Source: Chitinophagaceae bacterium UBA4411
Lineage (GTDB): Bacteria > Bacteroidota > Bacteroidia > Chitinophagales > Chitinophagaceae
Direction: 5' to 3'
DNA: 64,000 nt
Assembly (NCBI GenBank): GCA_002400415.1
Contig: DGQP01000015.1
Coordinates: forward strand, 124,001 to 188,000
Position 1 is the stretch's first letter; each line of letters opens with the position of its first letter. Made by a program: the position numbers and the translations under genes. Below the pieces are notes generated by a model that did not search any database, was not told where the DNA came from, and saw only the letters and a list, made by a program, of their open reading frames with translations. This document shows, one piece after another, positions 46,189 through 54,585 of this stretch.

Positions 46189-47779
46189 TAGATGCAGCTT
46201 CTTTTTGTTTTCTTTTATACGTCAGCATTACTAGTTCAAAGAGGATCATAACTGATAATTGCTCAAACCAGTAGCCAACCAGCAGGCAACCCGCGGTAAA
46301 AACTAATAATGGAAAACCGGTTCTTTCTTTCAGGGTTATTTTGAAAAAGAAAAGGAAATACAGGAGAATAAATGATAAGACTCCGGTTATACCATATTCC
46401 GATACTAACTGGTCTGCAACAGAATCAGGACTGTTGATGAGTGAATGCTTTTCGGCGTCACCGCTAAAATAACTTAAATGCAGTGCGAGATGATTGGAAA
46501 GAAAAGCAGGATTTATATAAGCATATTGTTTGGGGTAACCACCGGCAATTTGTAAACCTGTTGCCCGGAAGGCCAGCCGGGAAGAAAAATTCCCGATACC
46601 GGTCCCTGATATGAGTTTGGCAGGATGTTTTTTTAAATAGGTTATTGTTTGTTCAAATGCGATCAATTTTCCCGGTTTTGATCCCGTTCCGGGTAGCTGG
46701 TTGCTGATATTTTTTTCAGCAAAGACAAGGAGCTGCTTTTGCAATTGGGTCGTGTCTTTTTTTCGTTGGTAGGGCTCGCTGTGAATATTAGCCTTGGGTA
46801 ATGCTGGTTTGATTACGGAAATCATCCCGGACGGTTCAGGGATAATACGATTTCCTTTTTTATCAGCTGCAGTGCTCTTAATAAATGCAAGGCTGTCAAG
46901 ATATTTTTTAGCGATCTCTTTTTTAGGATCAATAGTGTCTTTTCCCGGCAGTGTCTGACTGCCGGGAAAAGATTGTTTTTTACTTCCAAATAGTTTATTG
47001 CCGGCATATTGATTATTCTGTGGTGAAATACGGGTCAGGAATAGCACGGTAAAAAGCAGGCAGATTATAATGATGCTCTTTTGATTGCGGGTACTCCGGA
47101 ATATAAACAGCAGGAGCAGGACGGCTGCTAATAGCAGGTTAATAAAATTACTCGCCGTCAGCAGCATGGCTGCCATACTGAGTAGTACCAATAATATTTT
47201 TTGACGGTTTAAAAACCAGATGACTGCAAAGGAATGGATGATCGCATTGGTTGTGGAAACATCAAAGCTGATGCCCGTCAGCCGGTCGCCGGTACTGATA
47301 AAGTACTTTTGATACATACCCTGGTAAGTATAAGGATTAATATCCCCGGCATCCCACATGATGTATAAAAGTTGCCCGAGTGTGATGACAATATTGAGAA
47401 GGAAAAATGCAGTTATAGTATAATTCAGCTTTTCAACAGGGATTGTATCGACAAACCGGGTGTTGATCAGCGAAGCCCCGGTGCAAAGCAGCCAGAAGCC
47501 GGTTCCGGCCAGGAAAAGAATAAAATAACTGAAGGAAATCGTATTGATTGATACGAACAGGTTGACTGTTGAAATCAGGATCAGCGAAATATAAAACCAA
47601 ATGAAGGACTGCCTCCGGTATTCCTTTTTCTGCAATTCTTTTCTTTTAATGAAAACGAATAGCAGGATGCAGGCTGCTTTAATGATGAGTTTTACATTCA
47701 GCACCAGCACAAGGAAAAACAGCAGCGGCCAGTCAACCTTTTGTGCCCATTGTTTGATATCATTTCTCCCTTGTCTCAC
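46175..47779 (-). CDS. O-antigen polymerase-type membrane protein with long periplasmic loop
   Basis: A 534-residue polytopic protein, about 10 helices. Between helices, roughly residues 265-400, lies a long hydrophilic, Lys-, Pro- and Ser-rich segment, unusually large for the family, followed by ISGTGIGNFSSRLAFRATG and NPAFLSNHLALHLSYF, then DQLVSEYGITGVLSFILLY. This matches the Wzy/WaaL superfamily arrangement in which the big loop carries the active site. The start is GTG 47779, overlapping the upstream stop as GTGA. The coding DNA of the loop contains a perfect 13-bp hairpin (46939-46971). Probably the repeat-unit polymerase or the ligase of this locus. Confidence 0.75.
   Translation of the reverse strand: MRQGRNDIKQWAQKVDWPLLFFLVLVLNVKLIIKAACILLFVFIKRKELQKKEYRRQSFIWFYISLILISTVNLFVSINTISFSYFILFLAGTGFWLLCTGASLINTRFVDTIPVEKLNYTITAFFLLNIVITLGQLLYIMWDAGDINPYTYQGMYQKYFISTGDRLTGISFDVSTTNAIIHSFAVIWFLNRQKILLVLLSMAAMLLTASNFINLLLAAVLLLLFIFRSTRNQKSIIIICLLFTVLFLTRISPQNNQYAGNKLFGSKKQSFPGSQTLPGKDTIDPKKEIAKKYLDSLAFIKSTAADKKGNRIIPEPSGMISVIKPALPKANIHSEPYQRKKDTTQLQKQLLVFAEKNISNQLPGTGSKPGKLIAFEQTITYLKKHPAKLISGTGIGNFSSRLAFRATGLQIAGGYPKQYAYINPAFLSNHLALHLSYFSGDAEKHSLINSPDSVADQLVSEYGITGVLSFILLYFLFFFKITLKERTGFPLLVFTAGCLLVGYWFEQLSVMILFELVMLTYKRKQKEAASNEQE
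46939..46971. repeat. Intragenic perfect inverted repeat
   Basis: CTTTTCCCGGCAG (46939-46951) and CTGCCGGGAAAAG (46959-46971) with a 7-base loop, inside the polymerase-like gene. No T run follows on either strand, so it is not a standard terminator. Confidence 0.8.
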
Positions 47780-48657
47780 GCAACTGGTTCCCTGACCCTT
47801 TTTGAAGCGTAATCAAAAATTATTGCCCCGTTATCGGCATTTACTTCCCTGTATGCATTAAACCCGGATTTTTGGATGAACTTTGTTTTAAATTCAACGG
47901 CTCTTTCCCGGAATGCGAGGTAGTTCCTGTCAGAAACAGGATAGTGTTTAATAATGAACCCCGGCAGGAAGGCTGTTCTCAATCCCTTCAGCTTAGCCCG
48001 CAAAAAAAAGTCTTCATGTTCTCCAACTTTCAGCTTATCATCCCAGCCCCCTAATTCCCGGATACCGGCCGTGCGGCCAATAAAAAAATTATTGACAAGA
48101 TCACAGGGGCAGGGCAGGCAGCTTTGGGGTTGTGTATTGGTTATAGAAAGAGTGCAGGTGTTATTTTCAATGATGAAATTTCCAATATGAGTTGACTCAA
48201 CGGGGGTCTGGCGAAAGTATTGCCGTGCCAGGGCTGGGTTTAGTAATATCCTGGCTAATCTTTTTAGGTTGTTAGCGGAAAGCAGGTTTTGAAAGATTCC
48301 CCCGCCAATATCAAGATGCTGTTCTTCCATCATTTTTAATGCGGCTGACAGGTCTGTTTTTTTATGCCAGGCAAAATCATCGTCGAAAAGCAGAAAAAAG
48401 GGTGTTCTGGTTTTCTGAAGCAGCGCATTCCTGCCGGCTGATAACCCCGAGTCGAAGGGAAGCGTATGATAACTAATGTCGAGTGAAGGGAAACGGCTGA
48501 TGATTTCTTTTTTATACGGATGCCTGCTGTCATCTGCGATCAACAGGGGTAACCTGCAGGCGACATTTTCCAATGAACGGAGAAGACGGACCAGGGAGCC
48601 TTTGCGTTCAAAAGTTTTAATCAGGATGCTGATAGTATCATTCCCTTTGTTAAGCAT
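47776..48657 (-). CDS. Family 2-type glycosyltransferase
   Basis: A 293-residue GT-A enzyme: ISILIKTFERKGSLVRLLRSL, LLIADDSRHPY, AGRNALLQKTRTPFFLLFDDDF (metal-binding DDD) and GWDDKLKVGEHEDFFLRAKLKG, a pattern also seen in GalNAc-type transferases. VSDRNYLAFRERAVEFKTKFI near the end is typical of this subgroup. Its start overlaps the flippase stop by 8 bases. Confidence 0.87.
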   Translation of the reverse strand: MLNKGNDTISILIKTFERKGSLVRLLRSLENVACRLPLLIADDSRHPYKKEIISRFPSLDISYHTLPFDSGLSAGRNALLQKTRTPFFLLFDDDFAWHKKTDLSAALKMMEEQHLDIGGGIFQNLLSANNLKRLARILLNPALARQYFRQTPVESTHIGNFIIENNTCTLSITNTQPQSCLPCPCDLVNNFFIGRTAGIRELGGWDDKLKVGEHEDFFLRAKLKGLRTAFLPGFIIKHYPVSDRNYLAFRERAVEFKTKFIQKSGFNAYREVNADNGAIIFDYASKRVREPVA

Positions 48658-50098
48658 AGCCCCGTTTTTGATTTAGTAAAACAAGCAACGCAGGTTTTAT
48701 CTTATCGAGTGAAATGAGTTTTGCGAACAGGCACAGCAGAAAATAGAAAGCGACAGAAAGCAAAATAGTTATCCAGGGGGCGCCGGCTACCAACTTAGCT
48801 GTGATCAATGCCGTAATTGCAGCGAGTACAGCTTTAATAAAATAGAGCATATCAGGTTGCATACTATCCCGGCGGTTCTGTTTCCAGAATAAAAAAAGCT
48901 GTATGATGAAGCAGGACAGGTAAGCAATTGCGGCTCCAGTTGCCCCAAAGAAAGGTATCAGGAGTGAATTGAGCAGGATGTTTATCAAGCCTGAAATAAC
49001 AGCGATCCGGAAAGTGACCAGCAACCGGCCTTTTGCAAAGCAGATATTCCAGTAAAAATCTGTGGCAAATTGAATGGGGATGCAAACAGCCAGCAGGATA
49101 AATACAAATTCATTACCAGCGCCATATTTAGTATTTGTAACCGATTCCATTAGCGGAACCCAGCAACTGATCAGTATGACCGGGAGGATAAGGGAAAGAA
49201 TTATCTCTGTTCTGAATAGCAAACCCAGCTGAACCTGCTTTTTTGCGGTGAGGGTGCCAGGATGTGCGAATAGTCCTGAAAAAATAGGGATCAGCAGGGG
49301 AGAAAGGATCAATAAGGGAAGACGGCATAACTCAAAGACCCGGTAAGCAAAACTATATTCTGCTGTTACCACAGCGCTGGTAAGAAGACCCAGGATGATC
49401 CAGTCGAATCTTGCCAAAACGATACTAAAGATTGTAACACCATACTGGGGCAGCGCTTCGCGGATTAGTGATTTGTAGCTGGTCCCGTTAAAGTATACCG
49501 GGAATAAGATTTCTTTATTTGTACTGATCGTTATACTGATAGCTACGAGAAGTTCAATGACTGAGCCAATAATAAATAACCCGGTAAGGTATTGAACGGA
49601 TAGTATACCAAGGAGGAGAAATACAATTAATAAAATGAGTTTTACAATATTTGATGTGACAGAAATGATTGCTAACGCAGTAAATGATCTTGTTCCGTTG
49701 GCGATCTGCTTAAAAGGAGAAGAGAGTGATGCTATCAGCTGGCTGATCAAAATGCCTGTTAAAAAAACAAATAGCGACCCCTTTAACGGGAAGCAGAAAT
49801 ACAGTAATACTATTATTAAACTGGTGAGTATTGTTGTTACTAATGCGTGTACAAGATGAAGCCCGGCTGTTTCTCTTTTATCATTACCGGCTGCAATTTT
49901 TTTTACAACTACCAGGTCGAGGCCGAAACTTAGCATGGCAACCAGGATGGTGGAAGCAGCAATCGACCAGCTAAGCTCTCCAAAAACTTCTTTGGAAAGA
50001 TAGCGTGATGTAATGTAGAAAATAGCAAGGTTCAGGGCATGGTTTAACAAAACCTGGATGGAACTGGCAGAAAGGTCTCTGATCAATTTTCCCTGCAT
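48650..50098 (-). CDS. Oligosaccharide flippase (Wzx/MATE-like)
   Basis: A 482-residue membrane protein with about 12-14 helices. It opens with LIRDLSASSIQVLLNHALNLAIFYITSRYLSKEVFGELSW, the usual start of Wzx/RfbX flippases, which turn lipid-linked oligosaccharides to the periplasmic face. It is the first gene of the minus-strand polysaccharide operon that ends at 39880. With the initiating transferase and a polymerase-like protein it makes a Wzx/Wzy-dependent pathway likely. No chain-length regulator or export channel (Wzc, Wza) is in the window. Confidence 0.92.
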   Translation of the reverse strand: MQGKLIRDLSASSIQVLLNHALNLAIFYITSRYLSKEVFGELSWSIAASTILVAMLSFGLDLVVVKKIAAGNDKRETAGLHLVHALVTTILTSLIIVLLYFCFPLKGSLFVFLTGILISQLIASLSSPFKQIANGTRSFTALAIISVTSNIVKLILLIVFLLLGILSVQYLTGLFIIGSVIELLVAISITISTNKEILFPVYFNGTSYKSLIREALPQYGVTIFSIVLARFDWIILGLLTSAVVTAEYSFAYRVFELCRLPLLILSPLLIPIFSGLFAHPGTLTAKKQVQLGLLFRTEIILSLILPVILISCWVPLMESVTNTKYGAGNEFVFILLAVCIPIQFATDFYWNICFAKGRLLVTFRIAVISGLINILLNSLLIPFFGATGAAIAYLSCFIIQLFLFWKQNRRDSMQPDMLYFIKAVLAAITALITAKLVAGAPWITILLSVAFYFLLCLFAKLISLDKIKPALLVLLNQKRGYA

Positions 50099-50157
50099 AT
50101 CCCTCTATATCGGTATTTTCAAATAACGGGTTGCTAATGAGTGTAGTTATAAGGTAA

Positions 50158-50165
50158 TATATTTG
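50158..50165 (+). promoter_or_regulatory. Candidate -7 promoter box of the epimerase gene
   Basis: TATATTTG matches TAnnTTTG exactly, 65 bases before the epimerase ATG. A TTG at 50131-50133 is farther than the usual -33 spacing. Confidence 0.45.
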
Positions 50166-50229
50166 CAGCGGCAATTCCGCAACCTATCCCGGAAGAGGGA
50201 AAGATTATTTTGCGCCTGCCTTCATCAGT

Positions 50230-51204
50230 ATGAAACATTATGTCGTTACCGGGGGAGCCGGTTTTATTGGCAATAACCTCATCAGGACGCTGTTGCAGCA
50301 AGACCCGGCAACAAGGATCACCTGTATTGACGACTTTGATCCCTTTTATTCTCCTGATATCAAAAAATTAAATATCCGTGACCTGAAAGAGAATCCTGGC
50401 TTCCGCCTGATCAGTAATGATCTTGCCAAAACCCCGGGTACTGAATTGTGCGACCTTGTCAGTGGTCCTGTTGATGCGATTATTCACCTGGCCGCAAAAG
50501 CCGGGGTGCGGCCCAGCATTCAAAACCCGCTGGCTTACCAGCAGGCCAATGTGATTGGCTTGCAGAATATGCTGGATTTTGCGAAAGGAAAAAATGTCAA
50601 ACAGTTTGTGTTTGCTTCCAGCAGCAGTGTGTATGGTGTGAATGACCATTTTCCCTGGAAAGAAGATGAACAGCTGATGCCGATCAGCCCCTACGCCAGC
50701 TCAAAATTGTCAGGAGAGATGCTGGGGCATGTGTACAGTAAATTATTTGATATCCGGTTTTTAGCCCTGCGGTTTTTTACCGTGTATGGCCCGGGTCAGC
50801 GTCCGGACCTTGCTATTCATAAGTTTACCAAAGCTATTTTAAAAGGACAGCCCATTACCATGTATGGTGATGGAAGCACCAGCAGGGATTATACATTTGT
50901 AAATGATACAGTACAGGGAATTACAGGGGCCATCAGTTATACGAAATCCGGTTTTGAAATCATTAACCTGGGCAATAATTATACAATCACTTTAAAAGAA
51001 TTGATTGCAGCTATTGAAGAGCTGACCGGTAAAAAAGCAGTTATTGAACAATTACCTGACCAGCCGGGAGATGTGCCTAAGACGTTTGCAGATATTTCAA
51101 AAGCAAAAGCGCTGCTCGGATATAGCCCGCAAACGCAGTTAAAGGAAGGCTTGGAAAAATTCTACGAATGGTTCAGGCAGCATGAGGCATTATTGCTGCA
51201 ATGA
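50230..51204 (+). CDS. NAD-dependent nucleotide-sugar epimerase (UDP-glucuronate 4-epimerase-like)
   Basis: A 324-residue extended SDR: GGAGFIGNNL at about 8-17 binds NAD, HLAAKAGVRPSIQNP is the hallmark of UDP-glucuronate/galacturonate epimerases, and the catalytic SPYASSK provides Y-x3-K. FFTVYGPGQRPDLAIHKF and YGDGSTSRDYTFVND follow. It supplies an activated sugar, possibly UDP-galacturonate, to the adjacent polysaccharide genes. Divergent from the flippase operon and end-to-end with the next glycosyltransferase. Confidence 0.88.
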   Translation: MKHYVVTGGAGFIGNNLIRTLLQQDPATRITCIDDFDPFYSPDIKKLNIRDLKENPGFRLISNDLAKTPGTELCDLVSGPVDAIIHLAAKAGVRPSIQNPLAYQQANVIGLQNMLDFAKGKNVKQFVFASSSSVYGVNDHFPWKEDEQLMPISPYASSKLSGEMLGHVYSKLFDIRFLALRFFTVYGPGQRPDLAIHKFTKAILKGQPITMYGDGSTSRDYTFVNDTVQGITGAISYTKSGFEIINLGNNYTITLKELIAAIEELTGKKAVIEQLPDQPGDVPKTFADISKAKALLGYSPQTQLKEGLEKFYEWFRQHEALLLQ

Positions 51205-52173
51205 TCAGAGCAGTACATCTGTATTGTGTTTGATCTCTCTTTTCCCATTAAAGACCCTTCTTACATTGTAGGTTTTCTTGTTCTGCGATTCATAATAGGT
51301 CCTCACATTGATATCAGCTACAATACCAATAGTGATGAGCTGGATACCGCCCAGCAAAAAGATAAGACCAAGAATGAGAATGGGCCTGTTCCAGATATCA
51401 TGCCCCATTATTTTCCAGATCAGCAGGTAAAGATTGATCAGTACGCCGATGCCGAAGCTGATGAAACCCATGGTTCCGAAAAGGTGCATTGGCTTTTGCA
51501 TGTATTTGCGCATAAAGACCATCAGCACCAGGTCGCTCATTACTTTAAAGGTCCGGTTGATCCCGTATTTACTCTTTCCATGGATACGGGCATGGTGTTT
51601 TACATCCACCTGGGTGATCTTTGCACCCTGTAGTTTGGCAAGCACCGGTATGAAGCGATGCAATTCCCCGTATAATCCCAGTTCTTCAGCGATTTCCCGT
51701 TTGAATACTTTCAGGGTGCATCCATAATCTTTTATATAAACTCCCGTCATGCGGCGGATCAGGGCATTAGCAATTTTGCTGGGTATCTTGCGGAGAATAA
51801 AACCATCCTTCCGGTTCTTGCGGTTACCAGCCACCACATCCCAGTCTTCTTTGATCAGCAATTCAAGCATGGCAGGGATATCGGTAGGGTCATTTTGCAG
51901 GTCGCCATCCAGTAAGGCCACATACTTCCCGCGGGAATGATCAATGCCTGCCGTCATAGCCGTACTCTGCCCGTAATTTTTCCGCAGCTCAACCAATACG
52001 GTTCTGTCATCGGCATGTTCCAGTATCTGCTGTTTGGTCTTGTCGGAAGATCCATCGTCCACCAGCACCACTTCATAGTCGATTCCGGGAAGGGCGGCAC
52101 GCACTGCTTCCAGTAAAGGCCGGATGTTCTCTTCCTCATTCATCACCGTAATAACAACTGATAATTCCCGCAT
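51205..52173 (-). CDS. Dolichyl-phosphate-mannose synthase-like family 2 glycosyltransferase
   Basis: A 322-residue GT-A enzyme with two C-terminal membrane helices (about 235-300). Motifs: LSVVITVMNEEENIRPLLEAV, EVVLVDDGSSDKT, ALLDGDLQNDPTDIP, KDYGCTLKVFKREI, and HHARIHGKSKYGINR. This is the DPM1/ArnC-like group that moves a sugar from a nucleotide to undecaprenyl phosphate. It is a single gene with its own promoter-like box, convergent with the epimerase at zero distance. Role in the polysaccharide locus or in lipid A modification is open. Confidence 0.9.
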   Translation of the reverse strand: MRELSVVITVMNEEENIRPLLEAVRAALPGIDYEVVLVDDGSSDKTKQQILEHADDRTVLVELRKNYGQSTAMTAGIDHSRGKYVALLDGDLQNDPTDIPAMLELLIKEDWDVVAGNRKNRKDGFILRKIPSKIANALIRRMTGVYIKDYGCTLKVFKREIAEELGLYGELHRFIPVLAKLQGAKITQVDVKHHARIHGKSKYGINRTFKVMSDLVLMVFMRKYMQKPMHLFGTMGFISFGIGVLINLYLLIWKIMGHDIWNRPILILGLIFLLGGIQLITIGIVADINVRTYYESQNKKTYNVRRVFNGKREIKHNTDVLL

Positions 52174-52190
52174 GGTCTAAAATATTCCGG

Positions 52191-52198
52191 CAAAGGTA
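52191..52198 (-). promoter_or_regulatory. Candidate -7 promoter box of the DPM1-like gene
   Basis: TACCTTTG (minus strand) fits TAnnTTTG and lies 17 bases before the ATG at 52173, just after the hom terminator. Confidence 0.5.
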
Positions 52199-52200
52199 CA

Positions 52201-52248
52201 GTTTATAAAGAAAGAAGGGTTTGCCGGCCGGCAAACCCTCTTATAAAC
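52201..52248 (-). terminator. Terminator of the methionine operon with a perfect palindrome
   Basis: GGGTTTGCCGG and CCGGCAAACCC form a perfect 22-base palindrome (52217-52238), extended by outer arms GTTTATAA and TTATAAAC. On the minus strand it is followed by a T-rich stretch (TTCTTTCTTTAT). Confidence 0.8.
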
Positions 52249-52263
52249 AAAACACAAACCGTT

Positions 52264-53523
52264 TTAACCGACTACCCCGGCCAGTTCAAGGCTCTTTTTC
52301 TTGAGTTTGCGTATTTCCACATCCTCGATCACCGGGTCGGGAGTTAGTACCAGGGAAGTATTGTTTTCCTTCCACCAGGTACCGGTTTTCAGCTCTTCAA
52401 AGGCAATGACGCCAACCAGGTATTTCCGTTCTTCCTGGGCATGCCATTCTTCGATCCATTCAAATTTCTCTTTAGGGATCAACGCAAGATTATCGAAGCT
52501 TATGTAGACCCGCAGGAAAATATCGTTGCTTAATGCATGCGGGATATGATGGTATAATTTTTTATACTCATAGCGGTAATGATACCGCAGTGCTGCAATA
52601 TCACTTAATACCGCTGAGGCGGTAGGGAAACTGCCGGCACCTTTGCCATAAAAAAATTGCTTATCAGCAAAACCACTTTCGATCACCACGCCGTTGTATT
52701 CATTCTTTACAAAGGCAAGGTGCTCATCATGATTTACAAACTGGGGGAGCACAAAGGCCGCTACTTTCCCATTTTGTAATTTCTTTGCCTGTGCCACTAA
52801 CTTTATCTGCTGGTTTTTTGATTTGGCTACTGCAGCATCACCCGCCTGGATATTCTGAATCCCGTTGAACAGGATATTATCAGGCTTTTCCACAATACCA
52901 TAAGCATGATTGAGCAATAAGGTCCATTTATTCACAGCATCAAATCCTTCCACATCCAGCTTAGGGTTGCTTTCAGCAAAGCCTAATTGCTGGGCCAGTA
53001 ATAAAGCCTCTTTGAAATCCAATCCTTCTTCAAACATTTTGGTTAAAATGAAATTGGTGGAACCGTTCACGATAGCCCGGATAGAATGCAGCAGGTCATT
53101 ATCATAATATTCCTCCAGGTTCCGGATTACCGGGATCGAAGCACAGGCTGATGCCTCGTATAATAAGGAACGGTCCGTTTCTTTTTGCAGTGCAAGTAAT
53201 TCCGGTAAATGTTCTGCCAGCATTTTTTTACTGGCACTTACCACTTCCTTCCCGTTCTTCAACGCTGTGGCAACGATTTCAAAAGCTGCGTTTGCATCAT
53301 CAATCACTTCCACGATCACATTAATATCCCGGTCATTCAGGATGTCGTTCTTGTCGGTGGTAAATAAAGAAGCCGGTGCATTTCTTCTTTTGCCGGGATT
53401 TTTAATACAGACTTTCTTGATACTTGCTTTCAGGGACGGTGTTTGTTGCAATACTTTGTAAAGGCCTTCGCCTACCACGCCAAATCCGAACAACCCGATT
53501 GTTAACTGTTTATGTGTTTCCAT
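52264..53523 (-). CDS. hom: Homoserine dehydrogenase
   Basis: A 419-residue enzyme that reduces aspartate semialdehyde to homoserine. The N-terminal LTIGLFGFGVVGEGLYKVL binds NAD(P); VVSASKKMLAEHLPEL carries the catalytic Lys; EASACASIPVIRNLEEYY and IVNGSTNFILTKMFEEGLDFKEAL are family signatures. There is no aspartokinase fusion and the C-terminal tail (about 350-419) has no clear ACT motif. As last gene of a SAM-riboswitch operon it is probably the homoserine supply dedicated to methionine. Confidence 0.95.
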   Translation of the reverse strand: METHKQLTIGLFGFGVVGEGLYKVLQQTPSLKASIKKVCIKNPGKRRNAPASLFTTDKNDILNDRDINVIVEVIDDANAAFEIVATALKNGKEVVSASKKMLAEHLPELLALQKETDRSLLYEASACASIPVIRNLEEYYDNDLLHSIRAIVNGSTNFILTKMFEEGLDFKEALLLAQQLGFAESNPKLDVEGFDAVNKWTLLLNHAYGIVEKPDNILFNGIQNIQAGDAAVAKSKNQQIKLVAQAKKLQNGKVAAFVLPQFVNHDEHLAFVKNEYNGVVIESGFADKQFFYGKGAGSFPTASAVLSDIAALRYHYRYEYKKLYHHIPHALSNDIFLRVYISFDNLALIPKEKFEWIEEWHAQEERKYLVGVIAFEELKTGTWWKENNTSLVLTPDPVIEDVEIRKLKKKSLELAGVVG

Positions 53524-53525
53524 AA

Positions 53526-54584
53526 TTATTGATTCACTACTTTTAAATGATGTGATGTTTTTTCTCCGATGAACTGCTTTAACGCAGCTTCTATTTTCTC
53601 ATATTCCAGTAAAAAGCCATCATGCCCGAAATCACTGGCAATGCTCAGTAACCGGGACCCGGGAATATTTTTCTGCAGGTATTCCTGCTCGCTGACCGGG
53701 TAAAGCACATCGGATACAATACCGATGATCAATGTTCTTGCTTTAACCTGTTTCAAAGCGTTTTCAACTCCGTTCCTGTTGCGGCCAACATCGTGGCTGT
53801 CCATACTCTGGCTGAGCCGGTAATAACTGATCACATTGAAACGGTTCACCAGTTTCAAACCCTGGTAGCGCTGATAGTTGTCGGCCGCATAAACAGCTTC
53901 TTTGGATAATTCAACAAAGGCTTTGTCTCTTGGTTGGGTGATCTCATACCCGTTATAATGGCGGTACGATAGTAAGGCAATGGAACGGGCGGCTGCCAGC
54001 CCTTTTTGCCCGGCATCGGGTTTTTGCTCCAGCCAGGTTTCGTCTGCCTCGATCGCTAAACGCTGCGAAGCATTGAAGGCAATGGCCCAGGGTGATAATA
54101 CCGCATTGGTGGCAATGGGAACGATATGTTCGAACAACCCGGGTTCTTCAATAGACCATTCCAATAATTGCATTCCACCGGTGCTGCCGCCTAAACCAAT
54201 AAAGATACTGTTGATCCCTAAGTGATCTTTCAGTTGCTGGTATGTTTTTATCATGTCCCTGATGGTGAAGACCGGGAACTGGTGATAATAAGGATGCCCC
54301 GTTTCCGGGTTGACGGATAGAGGGGAAATGCTTCCATAAGGACTGCCGGGCTTATTCACGCAGATGATGAAATACTTTGCAGGGTCAAAGAATTTTCCTT
54401 CGCCGACTAAACCGGGCCACCATTCCAGCGGGTTACTATTAGCTGTTAACGCATGGAAGATCCACACCACATTGTCTTTTGCAGTGTTTAATTTTCCATG
54501 CGTGGTATAAGCCAGGTGATAACCCGGGAGGGTTACACCTGACTCTAATGTGAATGGTTTTGTATAGTTAAATACCGTTGTCAT
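53526..54584 (-). CDS. metX: Homoserine O-acetyltransferase
   Basis: A 352-residue alpha/beta-hydrolase-fold enzyme that acetylates homoserine with acetyl-CoA. Seen: LAYTTHGKLNTAKDNVVWIFHALTANSNP, INKPGSPYGSISPLS (as VNKPGSPYGS), the nucleophile in LGGSTGGMQLLEW, SDVLYPVSEQ with the Asp, and FGHDGFLLE with the His. The nucleophile elbow has Thr where MetX enzymes usually have Met (GGSMGG); this is a minor deviation. Two bases separate it from hom and one from metY. Confidence 0.94.
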   Translation of the reverse strand: MTTVFNYTKPFTLESGVTLPGYHLAYTTHGKLNTAKDNVVWIFHALTANSNPLEWWPGLVGEGKFFDPAKYFIICVNKPGSPYGSISPLSVNPETGHPYYHQFPVFTIRDMIKTYQQLKDHLGINSIFIGLGGSTGGMQLLEWSIEEPGLFEHIVPIATNAVLSPWAIAFNASQRLAIEADETWLEQKPDAGQKGLAAARSIALLSYRHYNGYEITQPRDKAFVELSKEAVYAADNYQRYQGLKLVNRFNVISYYRLSQSMDSHDVGRNRNGVENALKQVKARTLIIGIVSDVLYPVSEQEYLQKNIPGSRLLSIASDFGHDGFLLEYEKIEAALKQFIGEKTSHHLKVVNQ

Positions 54585-54585
54585 T

